A stretch of DNA of 64,000 nt from Microbacterium sp. SLBN-154 (GCF_006715565.1 NZ_VFNL01000001.1:1302001-1366000); one strand, 5' to 3'; numbered from the stretch's first letter, positions 27,117 through 36,189 are shown. Translations and numbers: made by a program. The notes: generated by a model not told the origin, from the letters alone.

Positions 27117-27131
27117 GGGGGTCGGGGTGGG

Positions 27132-27211
27132 CCTAACTCCTGCACTATCGGCACGGAGGTGCCTCACAGCGGCTGTTCGCGCTCTCCGGTGTCGATTCTG
27201 CAGGAGTTAGG
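27132..27211. repeat. Long imperfect inverted repeat after the ABC operon
   Basis: CCTAACTCCTGCA (27132-27144) and TGCAGGAGTTAGG (27199-27211) are perfect complements, and the pairing continues imperfectly inward for about 15 more bases. It lies between the convergent ABC operon and the DUF6326 gene and probably acts as a two-way terminator; its length suggests a mobile-type palindromic repeat. Confidence 0.7.
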
Positions 27212-27309
27212 GCACTTCAGGTGCCGCCCTGGCCTTCCCCCGTCACCTTCTGCCGTCCATCGCGACGTTTCGCGGCGGAAGTTGACGGGGGAACGGGTCG
27301 AGGCGGGCG

Positions 27310-27795
27310 TCAGTGCCGGGCGAGCTGGCCCGCAGCGGCAGCTGACGTGTCACTCGTCGCCGTGCCGCGTGGCCAGGTCCAGGCCGTACGGAGGATGAAC
27401 GCCAGGATTAGCAGCTCGACGCCGATCGAGATGGCGTAGAACACCGCCCACTCCCACGTCGAGCCGGCCGCGTTGAAGATCGAGTACGGGATGAGGAGCG
27501 CCGCGACGACGAGGTTGAGCGTTCGATTGACCCGCGCCGGCAGCGTCGTCGAGAGCACCACCATCACGGCGGGCAGCGAGACGGTCACCAGGAAGATCGT
27601 CAGCAGCGTCGCGCTGATGTCGAAGCGCCACACCAGTCCGTCGAGGATGCCGTCGACGACGCCCGGCTTGTAGAAATTCAGGACGTCGACGTAGACGTAC
27701 AGGAACATGAAGCTCGTCCAGGCGGCGGCGAGTTTGGCGCGCACGGACATCGGGGCGCTGTCGAGCGGCGGCTTGGGTGAGATCGAGGTGGTCAT
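27310..27795 (-). CDS. DUF6326-like four-helix membrane protein
   Basis: A 161-residue integral membrane protein with four predicted helices (for example LAAAWTSFMFLYVYVDVLNF near residue 30, LLTIFLVTVSLPAVMVVLST near 65, LNLVVAALLIPYSIFNAAG near 95, WAVFYAISIGVELLILAFI near 118). Sequence pattern fits the small DUF6326 family; function unknown. The gene is divergent from the TetR gene, and the gap holds a cluster of GTAC dyads, so it is likely the target of that repressor. Confidence 0.75.
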   Translation of the reverse strand: MTTSISPKPPLDSAPMSVRAKLAAAWTSFMFLYVYVDVLNFYKPGVVDGILDGLVWRFDISATLLTIFLVTVSLPAVMVVLSTTLPARVNRTLNLVVAALLIPYSIFNAAGSTWEWAVFYAISIGVELLILAFILRTAWTWPRGTATSDTSAAAAGQLARH

Positions 27796-27857
27796 GGCGT
27801 CTTCTCTCTCTGCGAGGGCGGGCCGGCTGGCCCACGGATGCGGGACGCCGGCTTCTC

Positions 27858-27903
27858 GTACACCGTACGTCGTACGCTGTACTATGACCCGTACGCTGTA
27901 CGG
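27858..27903. promoter_or_regulatory. Cluster of GTAC-N3-GTAC operators
   Basis: Dyads of the form GTAC-N3-GTAC occur at 27858-27868, 27865-27875, 27872-27882 and 27891-27901. The last is inside the larger perfect dyad CCGTACGCTGTACGG (27889-27903). They lie between the DUF6326 gene and the TetR gene, so TetR is the likely binder. Confidence 0.7.
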
Positions 27904-27929
27904 TTGTCAAGACGGGCGAAGGGAGAACG

Positions 27930-28613
27930 GTGTCAGTCGATGAGGGAGGTGCTGCGGCGCCCGCGGGTCTGAGCAGGCGTCGGGTGGTTCTCGAGGCGAT
28001 CCGGCTGGCCGACGCGGAGGGTGTCCATGGGCTGAGCATGCGACGGCTCGCGACCGTGCTGAATGCGGGGGCGATGACCCTCTACCACTACATCGCGAAC
28101 AAGGAGGAGCTGCTCGACGCGATGGTCGACGTCGTGTTCGAGGAGATCGCGTTGCCGCGCGAAGACGCCGAATGGCGGGAGGCGATCCGCGATCGCGCGC
28201 TGTCGGCTCGGCGGGTCCTGGCCCGCCATCGATGGGCGATCGGGTTGCTCGACACGCGCACTGCGCCGGGCCCGGCGAACCTCCGCCATCACGAAGCCGT
28301 GACCGCGTGCCTGCGGAAGGCCGGTTTCTCGGTCTCGATGGCCACGCACGCCAACTGGGTGCTCGACAGCTACCTGTACGGCTACGCGCTGCAGGCGGGT
28401 GGACTGTCGCTGGACACCCCGGATGACTTCGCCGAGGCGATCGACGACGTCTACCTGCCGCAGCTGCCGGCAGAGCAGTTCCCGTACCTCAGCGAATCCG
28501 CCGCGACGCTGGCCGCCGCGGGGTACGACCCGTCGGAGGAGTTCCTGTTCGGCCTCGACCTGATCCTCGATGGGCTGGAGGCGCGGCGCGGTCAGACGGG
28601 GCGCGGGCGATAG
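27930..28613 (+). CDS. TetR family transcriptional regulator (TetR_C type)
   Basis: A 227-residue repressor. The HTH is LSMRRLATVLNAGAMTLYHYIANKEELLDAM (residues 35-65), and the C-terminal half matches the tetracycline-repressor ligand domain (WVLDSYLYGYALQAGGL). The start codon GTG follows GGGAGAACG. It is divergent from the DUF6326 membrane gene with four candidate operators between them. Its 3' end overlaps by 22 bp the 3' end of the convergent DHFR-like gene. Effector unknown. Confidence 0.92.
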   Translation: MSVDEGGAAAPAGLSRRRVVLEAIRLADAEGVHGLSMRRLATVLNAGAMTLYHYIANKEELLDAMVDVVFEEIALPREDAEWREAIRDRALSARRVLARHRWAIGLLDTRTAPGPANLRHHEAVTACLRKAGFSVSMATHANWVLDSYLYGYALQAGGLSLDTPDDFAEAIDDVYLPQLPAEQFPYLSESAATLAAAGYDPSEEFLFGLDLILDGLEARRGQTGRGR

Positions 28614-29158
28614 CGCAGCAAAACCACGCCGTTGCCGAAGCGGCGCTCGCCGAGCAGCTCGAGATCGAGTCGGATGCCGGCGGGCAGGCCCGGCTTCCCG
28701 CCGCCGACCGAGACCGGCGCGACGTAGAGCTGCACCTCGTCGACGAGGCCCGCGCGCAGCGCCTGGCCCGCGAGGTCGGCTCCGCCGATGAGGAGGTCGC
28801 GGTCAGCGGCATCCTTCATCTCGCGCACCACCACCGGATCGAAGGCGCGCTCGATGCGGGTGCGTGCCGTCGGCGTCTCGATCTGGGTCGATGAGTACAC
28901 GATCTTGTCGGTGTCGGCGAACGCCGCCGCGAATGCGGCGAGCGCGGGCGACTGCGCGGCGAAGGACGGGTCGATCTCCCAGACCGCCATCTTCTCGTAG
29001 AGGCGCCGGCCGTAGACGAGCGTGCCGATCGACTGCATCAGCTCCGTGTGCGCGGCGAAGACGTCTTCGCCGGGCGGGAGGAAGTCGAAGCTCCCTCGTG
29101 GATCTTCGATGAAGCCGTCGAGGGAGACGTTCGTCGTGTAGATGAGCCTGCCCACCAC
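28592..29158 (-). CDS. Dihydrofolate reductase family protein (RibD C-terminal-like)
   Basis: A 188-residue NADPH-dependent reductase-like protein. The start, GRLIYTTNVSLDGFIEDPRG, and the ends GTLVYGRRLYEKMAVWE and DLLIGGADLAGQALRAGLVDEVQLYVAPV, match the DHFR/RibD_C superfamily (YwjB/YyaP type). These small proteins reduce pteridine-like or unidentified compounds; they are not true DHFR. Overlaps the TetR gene end-to-end (convergent). Confidence 0.85.
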   Translation of the reverse strand: MVGRLIYTTNVSLDGFIEDPRGSFDFLPPGEDVFAAHTELMQSIGTLVYGRRLYEKMAVWEIDPSFAAQSPALAAFAAAFADTDKIVYSSTQIETPTARTRIERAFDPVVVREMKDAADRDLLIGGADLAGQALRAGLVDEVQLYVAPVSVGGGKPGLPAGIRLDLELLGERRFGNGVVLLRYRPRPV

Positions 29159-29234
29159 CGCCTCCTCGCGTCGTCGTCCACGCTACTCTCGGGCACCCTC
29201 CCGCGAACCACGGAGGGGAGCGGGGCGGCGCGGG

Positions 29235-29867
29235 TCAGTGCGCCGCCAGCCACTCCCGCGCCGCGTCGACGTCGCTCTGGGCGAGGCCGTGGCCGCCGGG
29301 GCGGACGTGCCGCTCGACTCCCGCGCCGTGCGCCTGAGCCACCTTGACCAGACGGTCGACGCTCGCCGAGGGTGCCATCGGATCAGCGGCACCGTTGAGC
29401 AGTACGAGGTCGACTGCCGAGACGTTTCCCATCGGGTCGCGGTCGGCGAAGGGGTACATCCCGCTGAACGCCACGACCCGATCGAGGGCCTCGGGATGCA
29501 GCAGCGCTGTCGCCAACGCGATGTTCGCGCCGTTCGAGAATCCGGCCGCGATGATCGGCATGTCGCCGAGCCCGTACCGCTCCCGTGCAGCGGCGAGGAA
29601 CCCGGCGAGCTCACTCGCCCGCGCGATCACGTCGTCGACGTCGAACACCCCCTCGCCCATGCGACGGAACCACCGCGTCATCCCCTGCTCGCTCACCCGT
29701 CCGCGGGGCGACAGCACGCCCGCCCCCGGCCACAGGTGCGACACCAGCGCGGTGATCTCGCGCTCGTTGCCGCCGGTGCCGTGGAGGGTCAGCAGCACCG
29801 GGGCGTCGGAGTCACCCGGCTCGAACAGGTGCGGCCACGCGTCGAGGTCGATCGCGGCCCCGCTCAC
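29235..29867 (-). CDS. Carboxylesterase/phospholipase, MhqD-like
   Basis: A 210-residue alpha/beta hydrolase of the carboxylesterase-2 type. Motifs: LHGTGGNEREI near residue 29 (oxyanion), AAGFSNGANIAL near 112 (nucleophile serine), NGAADPMAP near 160 (acid) and GGHGL near 193 (base). The GTG at 29867 overlaps the stop of the dioxygenase upstream, so the pair is translated together. In Bacillus, mhqO and mhqD are also adjacent and protect from methylhydroquinone and catechols; the same job is inferred here. Confidence 0.85.
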   Translation of the reverse strand: MSGAAIDLDAWPHLFEPGDSDAPVLLTLHGTGGNEREITALVSHLWPGAGVLSPRGRVSEQGMTRWFRRMGEGVFDVDDVIARASELAGFLAAARERYGLGDMPIIAAGFSNGANIALATALLHPEALDRVVAFSGMYPFADRDPMGNVSAVDLVLLNGAADPMAPSASVDRLVKVAQAHGAGVERHVRPGGHGLAQSDVDAAREWLAAH

Positions 29868-30832
29868 GCGGCGACCTCGGGGTTGTTCTCGGTCGGCAGC
29901 GACACCGGCTGCACCCGCGCCTCGATCGCCTCGCGGGAGGGCTCGAGCCACGGCGGCAGCTTCAGCGAGCGGCCGAGTTCGAGCAGGGGCTCGTCGATGT
30001 CGAAGCCGGGGGTGTCGGTCGCGATCTCGAAGAGCACCCCACCCGGCTCGCGGAAATAGATGCTCGTGAAGTACTGCCGGTCGAGGATCTCGGTCACCTG
30101 GTGTCCGCGTGAGACGAGGTCGTTGCGCCACGCCTGCTGCGTCTCATGGTCGGGCACCCGGAACGCGATGTGGTGCACTGTGCCGCCGGCGGTCAGGCCC
30201 TCGGGCGCGAGACCGGATGCGTGCACGTCGACGAGGGCACCGGGGCCACCGGGGCCGGCGGCGAGGCGCGTGCGCCCGCCCTCCTGCTCGACGATGCGCA
30301 TGCCGAGGTCGTTCACCATGAGCCCGACGGTGCCTTCTGCGTCGCGGACGGTCAGGACGCTGGAGTGCTGCCCGCGGATCGCGTACTCCGCCGGCACGCT
30401 CTTGGAGTCCCACGGGTCGCGGGGGTCGTCCTCGTTCGTGGCGACGAGCTCGATCTGCAGCCCGTCGGGGTCGCGAACGAGCAGGCGCTCCTCGCTCGAG
30501 CTCGTCGAGGTGATCTTCGCCTCCGACCCGACCGACGCGAAGTGGTCGACCCACCAGCCGAGCGACCCGGCGGGAACCGAGAACGCCGTCGAGGTGGACT
30601 GCCCCGCCCCGATGCGGCCGGGTGCGATGCCGCGCCACGGGAAGAAAGTCATGAGGCTGCCGGGGCGGCCCGCCTCGTCTCCGTAGTAGAGGTGGTACGT
30701 GCCGGGGGCGTCGAAGTTGACGGTCTTCTTGACCAGTCGAAGCCCGAGTCCGGTGATGTAGAAGTCGATGTTCTTCTGCGGGTCTCCCGCGAGCGCGGTG
30801 ACGTGGTGGAGCCCCTGTGTGGCGGCGGTCAT
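29864..30832 (-). CDS. Ring-cleaving dioxygenase, VOC family (MhqO-like)
   Basis: A 322-residue, two-module VOC protein. The first module starts GLHHVTALAGDPQKNIDFY and the second has TVHHIAFRVPDHE and VLFEIATDTPGF; the histidine-histidine-glutamate triad for an Fe or Mn ion is thus His near 9, His near 220 and Glu near 270. It matches LinE/PcpA/MhqO-type hydroquinone dioxygenases. Start ATG 30832 follows AGGAGA. It is likely an electrophile- or quinone-detoxifying enzyme with the coupled esterase. Two dyads upstream (30867-30894) may bind a MarR-type repressor; no such gene is adjacent. Confidence 0.87.
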   Translation of the reverse strand: MTAATQGLHHVTALAGDPQKNIDFYITGLGLRLVKKTVNFDAPGTYHLYYGDEAGRPGSLMTFFPWRGIAPGRIGAGQSTSTAFSVPAGSLGWWVDHFASVGSEAKITSTSSSEERLLVRDPDGLQIELVATNEDDPRDPWDSKSVPAEYAIRGQHSSVLTVRDAEGTVGLMVNDLGMRIVEQEGGRTRLAAGPGGPGALVDVHASGLAPEGLTAGGTVHHIAFRVPDHETQQAWRNDLVSRGHQVTEILDRQYFTSIYFREPGGVLFEIATDTPGFDIDEPLLELGRSLKLPPWLEPSREAIEARVQPVSLPTENNPEVAA

Positions 30833-30866
30833 GATCTCTCCTGAAGTCCGATGCCGGATGATGTCT

Positions 30867-30894
30867 ATGCAAACGCATGAATCATCTGTTTCAT
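30867..30894. promoter_or_regulatory. Two small dyads upstream of the dioxygenase
   Basis: ATGC-N4-GCAT (30867-30878) overlaps ATGAA-N8-TTCAT (30877-30894). They are 35-62 bp before the dioxygenase start, in the divergent gap with the membrane protein at 30965, a likely operator position. Confidence 0.35.
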
Positions 30895-30952
30895 TCCAGG
30901 ATGCCGCAGAGCGGCCGATCACGACAGGTCGGGCGTGGGCCGCGGCATCCGT

Positions 30953-30958
30953 TAGCGT
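30953..30958 (+). promoter_or_regulatory. Candidate -10 box, leaderless start
   Basis: TAGCGT is followed by six bases and the ATG at 30965. Confidence 0.5.
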
Positions 30959-30964
30959 TATCGG

Positions 30965-31978
30965 ATGGCGACGGTGACACGGCGGGGCATCCTCGCCGGC
31001 GTCGCGGCCGCCGTGGCCGGGGTGCTGGCCGTCGGCTTGGTGACCGCGGTCGTCCTCACCACTCTCCAGGTGCTTCCCGCCGGAGAGAGCCCGGTGGTCG
31101 ATGACACCACGATCGGGGTTCAGCTGACGGGTGCGGCCGCTGCCGACACCGGACGAGACGCCTTCATGGCGTGGCTGGCCCGCGGCATCCTCCTTCTCGC
31201 CCTCATCTGGGGTGTGATCGGCATGTTCGCCGCACGCACGCGGCTGGTGCGTCGGCCGGGGGCCGCGGCCGCGCGCGCGAGCTGGCTGGGCTCGACCCGG
31301 CCCTGGCGGGCCCGGGAGTCGACGCTCGGCCTGCTGCAGCTGGACAAGTGGCTGCTCATCCTCGTTCCAGGAGCCCTGCTCCTTGGCACGCGGGCGGTGC
31401 AGACCTCGTTCCTCTCGTGGGTGCACCTTGTGATCGTGATGAGCGGATGGTGCGTGACCGTCCTCGTGCTGCGCGCGCTCGTAGGTGCGCGCTCGCCGTG
31501 GCCGGTGCTGGCCGCCGCCGGGGGTGCGGTGGTGCTGCGCTGCGTGTGGACACTGATCCCGGTCGCGATCGGGGGCCCGGCGGCGGCGTGGTCGGCCCTG
31601 TGGACCGAGCCGGTGCTGCGCTGGATCTATGCGCTCATCGCGGCGGTGCTGCTCGTCTGGGTGTTCGTCGCGGCGGCATGGGCGCTCGTGATGCAGGTGG
31701 GTCCCAGGGCGGCCACCGGGTTCGTGCTCGCGGCGATCGGTGCGGGGCTCGCGCTTCCGGCGCTGGTCATCGGGATCATCGGCGGGCAGACCGTCGCGGA
31801 GGCGTGGGCGACCTCGCTCGCGCCGCTCGGCGGACTGGCGGCTGCGCCGTACGTGTGGCTGGAGTTCCCCGTCGCCGCGGCCTGGTGGGCGGCGACGGCC
31901 GGCGGCGTGCTGTGCGTCGTCGGTGCCGCGCTGGCGTTCCCGGCACGGGGCACACGTGCCGGCACGCTTCCTGAGTGA
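30965..31978 (+). CDS. Multi-pass membrane protein of unknown function
   Basis: A 337-residue membrane protein with about eight hydrophobic segments, including one at the N-terminus (GILAGVAAAVAGVLAVGL) and a pair around DKWLLILVPGALLLG. An extracytoplasmic loop of about 40 residues (TLQVLPAGESPVVDDTTIG) follows the first helix, which is consistent with the common layout of membrane proteins associated with ABC-2 systems. It lies 97 bp upstream of an ABC ATPase gene on the same strand. I do not recognise a named family. Confidence 0.75.
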   Translation: MATVTRRGILAGVAAAVAGVLAVGLVTAVVLTTLQVLPAGESPVVDDTTIGVQLTGAAAADTGRDAFMAWLARGILLLALIWGVIGMFAARTRLVRRPGAAAARASWLGSTRPWRARESTLGLLQLDKWLLILVPGALLLGTRAVQTSFLSWVHLVIVMSGWCVTVLVLRALVGARSPWPVLAAAGGAVVLRCVWTLIPVAIGGPAAAWSALWTEPVLRWIYALIAAVLLVWVFVAAAWALVMQVGPRAATGFVLAAIGAGLALPALVIGIIGGQTVAEAWATSLAPLGGLAAAPYVWLEFPVAAAWWAATAGGVLCVVGAALAFPARGTRAGTLPE

Positions 31979-32075
31979 GATTCTCGGAAAACGTACATCC
32001 GGTGTTCCTCGGGTTTGTCGGGGCGGCACCCTAGGCTGAGCCGCGTGACCTGCCTGACCGTGATGATGCCAACCC

Positions 32076-33131
32076 GTGACCATGCCTGACGCCCCCGCGC
32101 CCGACCCCTCTGCTGCGGCCGTGGGCGGCGACGGGATCGCCTCGGGCGGGGTCGTCTCGGACGGGATCGTCTCGGAGGGGATCGTCGCCACGCACGTTCG
32201 CCGGTCGTTCGGTGATGTCCACGCCGTGCGCGATGTGAGTCTGCACGCCCTCCCCGGCAAGGTCACCGGGCTCGTCGGGCCCAATGGGTCGGGCAAGACC
32301 ACGCTGCTGCTGATGCTGTCGTCGCTTCTGGCTCCCGATGCGGGCGAGATCCGGGTCGCCGGCATCGACCCCGTCGCCGAGCCGCAGCGGGCGCGCGCCG
32401 TCATCGGCTGGATGCCCGACGCGCTCGGGGCGTGGGGTTCTCTCACGGTGCGCGAGACCCTCGTCACGACCGGGCGCCTGTACGACCTGCCGCGCGATGA
32501 GGCCGTGCAACGTGCCGAGGCGCTCATCGACTTGCTCGATCTGCGGGCGCTCGCCGGGTCGCCCGCGCGTGTGCTCTCGCGCGGACAGAAGCAACGCCTC
32601 GGACTCGCCCGCGCGCTGGTGCACAACCCGCGGGTGCTGTTGCTCGACGAGCCGGCCTCGGGCCTCGACCCCGAGTCGCGCGTGCACCTGCGGGTGCTGC
32701 TGCGCCGACTCGCCGACGACGGGCGCACGGTTCTGATCTCGAGCCACATCCTCTCCGAGCTCGAGGAGCTCGTCGACGACGCGGCGTTCCTCATCGCCGG
32801 TGAGTCGGTCTCAGCCGACCGGGTCGCGGCGTCGGCGCAGCGTCAGCGGTACTGGCGCGTGCGAGTCGCCGACGGCGATGTGCTCGCCGCGCAGGGCGCG
32901 ATCGCGGCGGCGCTGGGACGGACGGATGTCACGGGCGACCGCGCCGGCGCGCTCGTCGCCTTCGCGAGCGACGCCGATGCCGCCGTGGGGCTCGCGGCGA
33001 TCGTCGGTGCGGGGATCGCCGTGGCGGAGTTCGCTCCGTCGACCGGCCGGCTCGAGCAGACCCTGCTCGACCTGCGCGAGGGTGCGGCGGCGACGGGCGA
33101 TACCTCGACCACGGGGGAGGGCGACCGATGA
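32076..33131 (+). CDS. ABC transporter ATP-binding protein
   Basis: A 351-residue ABC ATPase. After a low-complexity N-terminal stretch with repeated DGI/SGG units (SGGVVSDGIVSEGIVA), Walker A is GPNGSGKTT near residue 68, the signature LSRGQKQRLGLA near 168 and Walker B VLLLDEPASGLD near 190; the C-terminal 120 residues form a regulatory domain. GTG 32076 or ATG 32082 is the start; TAGGCT at 32032 is a possible -10. The stop overlaps the permease start. With the permease it forms an ABC-2 exporter; the target is unknown. Confidence 0.9.
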   Translation: MTMPDAPAPDPSAAAVGGDGIASGGVVSDGIVSEGIVATHVRRSFGDVHAVRDVSLHALPGKVTGLVGPNGSGKTTLLLMLSSLLAPDAGEIRVAGIDPVAEPQRARAVIGWMPDALGAWGSLTVRETLVTTGRLYDLPRDEAVQRAEALIDLLDLRALAGSPARVLSRGQKQRLGLARALVHNPRVLLLDEPASGLDPESRVHLRVLLRRLADDGRTVLISSHILSELEELVDDAAFLIAGESVSADRVAASAQRQRYWRVRVADGDVLAAQGAIAAALGRTDVTGDRAGALVAFASDADAAVGLAAIVGAGIAVAEFAPSTGRLEQTLLDLREGAAATGDTSTTGEGDR

Positions 33132-34273
33132 ACGCTCAGCGCATCGCCACCATCATCCGTCTGGAACTGACCCAGCGTGTGCGCAGCGTCGCCTGGTACG
33201 TGCTGCTCGGGATCTTCGGCCTGCTGCTGCTCGGCGTGACCGCGCTGACCTTCATCTCGGTGCCGCGCGACGCGTTCCAGGAGGCGGGGAGCACGGCGTA
33301 CTCGATCATCGTGTTCTTCGTGCTGCTGCTGGTGGTGCTCGTCTCGCCCACCCTCAGCGGCAACGCCATCAACGGCGACCGCGATGCGGCGACGCTGGCG
33401 CCCGTGCAGGTGACGCTCGCGACGACGACCGACATCATCGTCGGCAAATTCCTGGCGGCGTGGATCACGGGACTCGCTTTCCTCGTCGTCGCGGCGCCGT
33501 TCCTCATCTTCGCCGCGGTGTTCGGCGAGGTCCGGCCCGACGTGCTGCTGGTGTCGCTGGTGATCCTCATCATCGAGGTGGCTATCGTCGCGGGCCTGGG
33601 GGTCGCGCTCAGCGGCATCCTCGCTCGTCCTCTCTTCTCGGTGGCGGTGACCTATCTGACCGTGGCCGCGCTCGTCGTGGGGACGCCCATCGCGTTCGGG
33701 CTCGTGGGCACGGCCTTCCCGACCGAGATCGAGTCGCGGCAGCGGTACCTGCAGCCGGTGTTCCAGGAGCCGATGCAGGTGCCCGAGGAGTGCATGACGG
33801 CCGAGCCCGGGGCGACCTCGCCGTCGCCGGAGTGCGTCGACCTCGGATTCGGGCCCGGGGTGGAGGAGCCCGACTACGTGTGCGGCGAGTGGATGACCTC
33901 GACCTACACCGTGCCGCGGTTCGACCGCGTGTGGTGGCTGCTGTCGGCGAACCCGTTCGTGATCCTCGCCGATGCGACGCCGACGGTGTGGCGCGACGGA
34001 TACCCGGTCGATGCGTTCGGGACGCTCAAGGTCGGGGTGCGCACCGCGCAGATCGCGCCCGAGACGCAGCAGGTCTACGACGAGTGCGAGAACGCCACCC
34101 TGGAACCCGGCGAGGCGTACCCGACGGCCGAGGAGCAGGTCGCGGGCACCGTGCCGAGCTGGTTCGTGGGGCTCGGTGTGCAGCTGGCGCTCCTGGCGCT
34201 GCTGATGTGGCGTGCCGCGGTGCGGACGCACACGCCGTCGCGGCGGCTTCCCCCGGGCACCCGCATCGCCTAG
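33128..34273 (+). CDS. ABC-2 type transporter permease
   Basis: A 381-residue membrane protein with six helices. The first helix is near residue 25 (VAWYVLLGIFGLLLLGVTAL), four more cluster at residues 60-200, and the last is near 350. Between helices five and six is an unusually long extracytoplasmic domain of about 150 residues with five cysteines (EECMTAEPG, PECVDLG, YVCGEWM, DECENA), likely disulfide-bonded. The conserved SGNAINGDRDAATLAPVQVT marks the ABC-2 coupling loop. Coupled to the ATPase by ATGA. The loop may be the substrate-binding part. Confidence 0.88.
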   Translation: MNAQRIATIIRLELTQRVRSVAWYVLLGIFGLLLLGVTALTFISVPRDAFQEAGSTAYSIIVFFVLLLVVLVSPTLSGNAINGDRDAATLAPVQVTLATTTDIIVGKFLAAWITGLAFLVVAAPFLIFAAVFGEVRPDVLLVSLVILIIEVAIVAGLGVALSGILARPLFSVAVTYLTVAALVVGTPIAFGLVGTAFPTEIESRQRYLQPVFQEPMQVPEECMTAEPGATSPSPECVDLGFGPGVEEPDYVCGEWMTSTYTVPRFDRVWWLLSANPFVILADATPTVWRDGYPVDAFGTLKVGVRTAQIAPETQQVYDECENATLEPGEAYPTAEEQVAGTVPSWFVGLGVQLALLALLMWRAAVRTHTPSRRLPPGTRIA

Positions 34274-34275
34274 CG

Positions 34276-34318
34276 CCCCGCCCCGCCCCGCCCCGCCGCC
34301 CCGCCCCGCCCCGCCCCG
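34276..34318. repeat. CCCCG tandem run
   Basis: About eight copies of CCCCG/CCGCC-type pentamers follow directly after the permease stop codon. It is a purely GC low-complexity tract that joins the 21-bp array. Confidence 0.8.
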
Positions 34319-34505
34319 CGCGAGGGTGCACTCGTTCCGCGCGAGGGTGCACTCGTTCCCCGCGGCGGTGCACTCGCTCCGCGCGGGGGTGCACTCGTTC
34401 CCCGCGGGGGTGCACTCGTTCCCCGCGGGGGTGCACTCGTTCCCCGTGAGGGTGCGTTCACTCCCCGTGAGGGTGCGTTCACTCCCCGTGAGGGTGCACT
34501 TGTTC
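34318..34505. repeat. 21-bp tandem repeat, nine units (direct)
   Basis: The unit contains GAGGGTGCACTCGTTCCCC. Its GTGC core begins at 34326, 34347, 34368, 34389, 34410, 34431, 34452, 34473 and 34494, a constant 21-bp step. Two units have GTGCGT in place of GTGCAC. The length is a multiple of three, so several frames stay open and give spurious reading frames such as repeated VHSFPAG. Confidence 0.93.
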
Positions 34506-34511
34506 ATGGCC

Positions 34512-34604
34512 CTCGAAAGGAGCACCCTCAGGCAGGAGGAGTGCACCCTCGCGGGAGGGGAGTGCACCCTCGCGCTCAGGGAGTGCACCCTCGCGGAGGG
34601 GGAA
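34512..34604. repeat. 21-bp tandem repeat, four inverted units
   Basis: The same unit, inverted (AGTGCACCCTCGCG), occurs with cores at 34520 (degenerate), 34541, 34562 and 34583, again at 21-bp steps. It faces the nine direct units across 20 bp, so RNA from either side can fold into a long stem. This 345-bp gap between convergent genes has no coding signal. Confidence 0.9.
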
Positions 34605-34618
34605 GGCGGGAAGCGCGA

Positions 34619-35611
<993 letters not shown>

Positions 35612-35786
35612 TCACTTTCCGGAATTCAGGCCTTGGGAGGCGATCCGAACGCTCCTCGCATGACGCTACGCCGCGAGGCGCCGGCAGGAAAACGGAGTCG
35701 ACACATCCCGCCTCGGGGACGCGTGGCGGCCCGGCATCCGTTCATGCACCCTCGCGGGCGTCGGCGACCGGTGGCAGGCTCGACGC

Positions 35787-36182
35787 ATGAGATTCGCCAT
35801 CGATGCGGCGACAGCGTTGCGACTTCTTGCTGATGGGCGGGATGTCGCGAGCACGCACTCCCTCGTCGCGCCCGCGATCATGCGGTCGGACGCCCTGCGT
35901 GCCGTCTACGCCGACGTTCGGGCCGGACGGCTCGATGACCGCGCGGCGAAGCGGACGCTCGAGGCGCTCGCGTCGCAGAGAGTGCGGGTCCTGGCCGATC
36001 GGGTGTCGCGAGCGACAGCGTTCGCGCTTGCACGCGAGCGGGACTGGGATGACGCGGGCCCGGCCGAATATCTTGCGGTCGCGAAGCTGCAGGCCGACGC
36101 GATCATCACCGAAGACGCGATGCTGGTCGCGGGTGCGGCCGGGGTGGTAGAGGTCGCGGAGTACGAGGCGCTGTTCCGCTGA
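35787..36182 (+). CDS. PIN-domain-like protein without an antitoxin neighbour
   Basis: A 131-residue protein with PIN-domain layout: FAIDAATALRLL with the first aspartate at residue 5, APAIMRSDALRAVY in place of the usual glutamate-bearing helix (Asp instead of Glu), WDDAGPAEYLAVAKLQADAIITEDAML with later acidic residues, and a C-terminal VVEVAEYEAL strand. Such domains are Mg-dependent RNases, usually VapC toxins. No VapB-like small gene is directly upstream or downstream, so it is an orphan or a degenerate member. CAGGCT six bases before the ATG suggests a leaderless transcript. Confidence 0.72.
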   Translation: MRFAIDAATALRLLADGRDVASTHSLVAPAIMRSDALRAVYADVRAGRLDDRAAKRTLEALASQRVRVLADRVSRATAFALARERDWDDAGPAEYLAVAKLQADAIITEDAMLVAGAAGVVEVAEYEALFR

Positions 36183-36189
36183 CCCTCCC

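Noticed and set aside
34318..34604. Open frames with 7-residue repeats (VHSFPAG-like)
   Set aside because: A 21-bp DNA repeat keeps frames open on both strands; no start signal or composition of a real gene.
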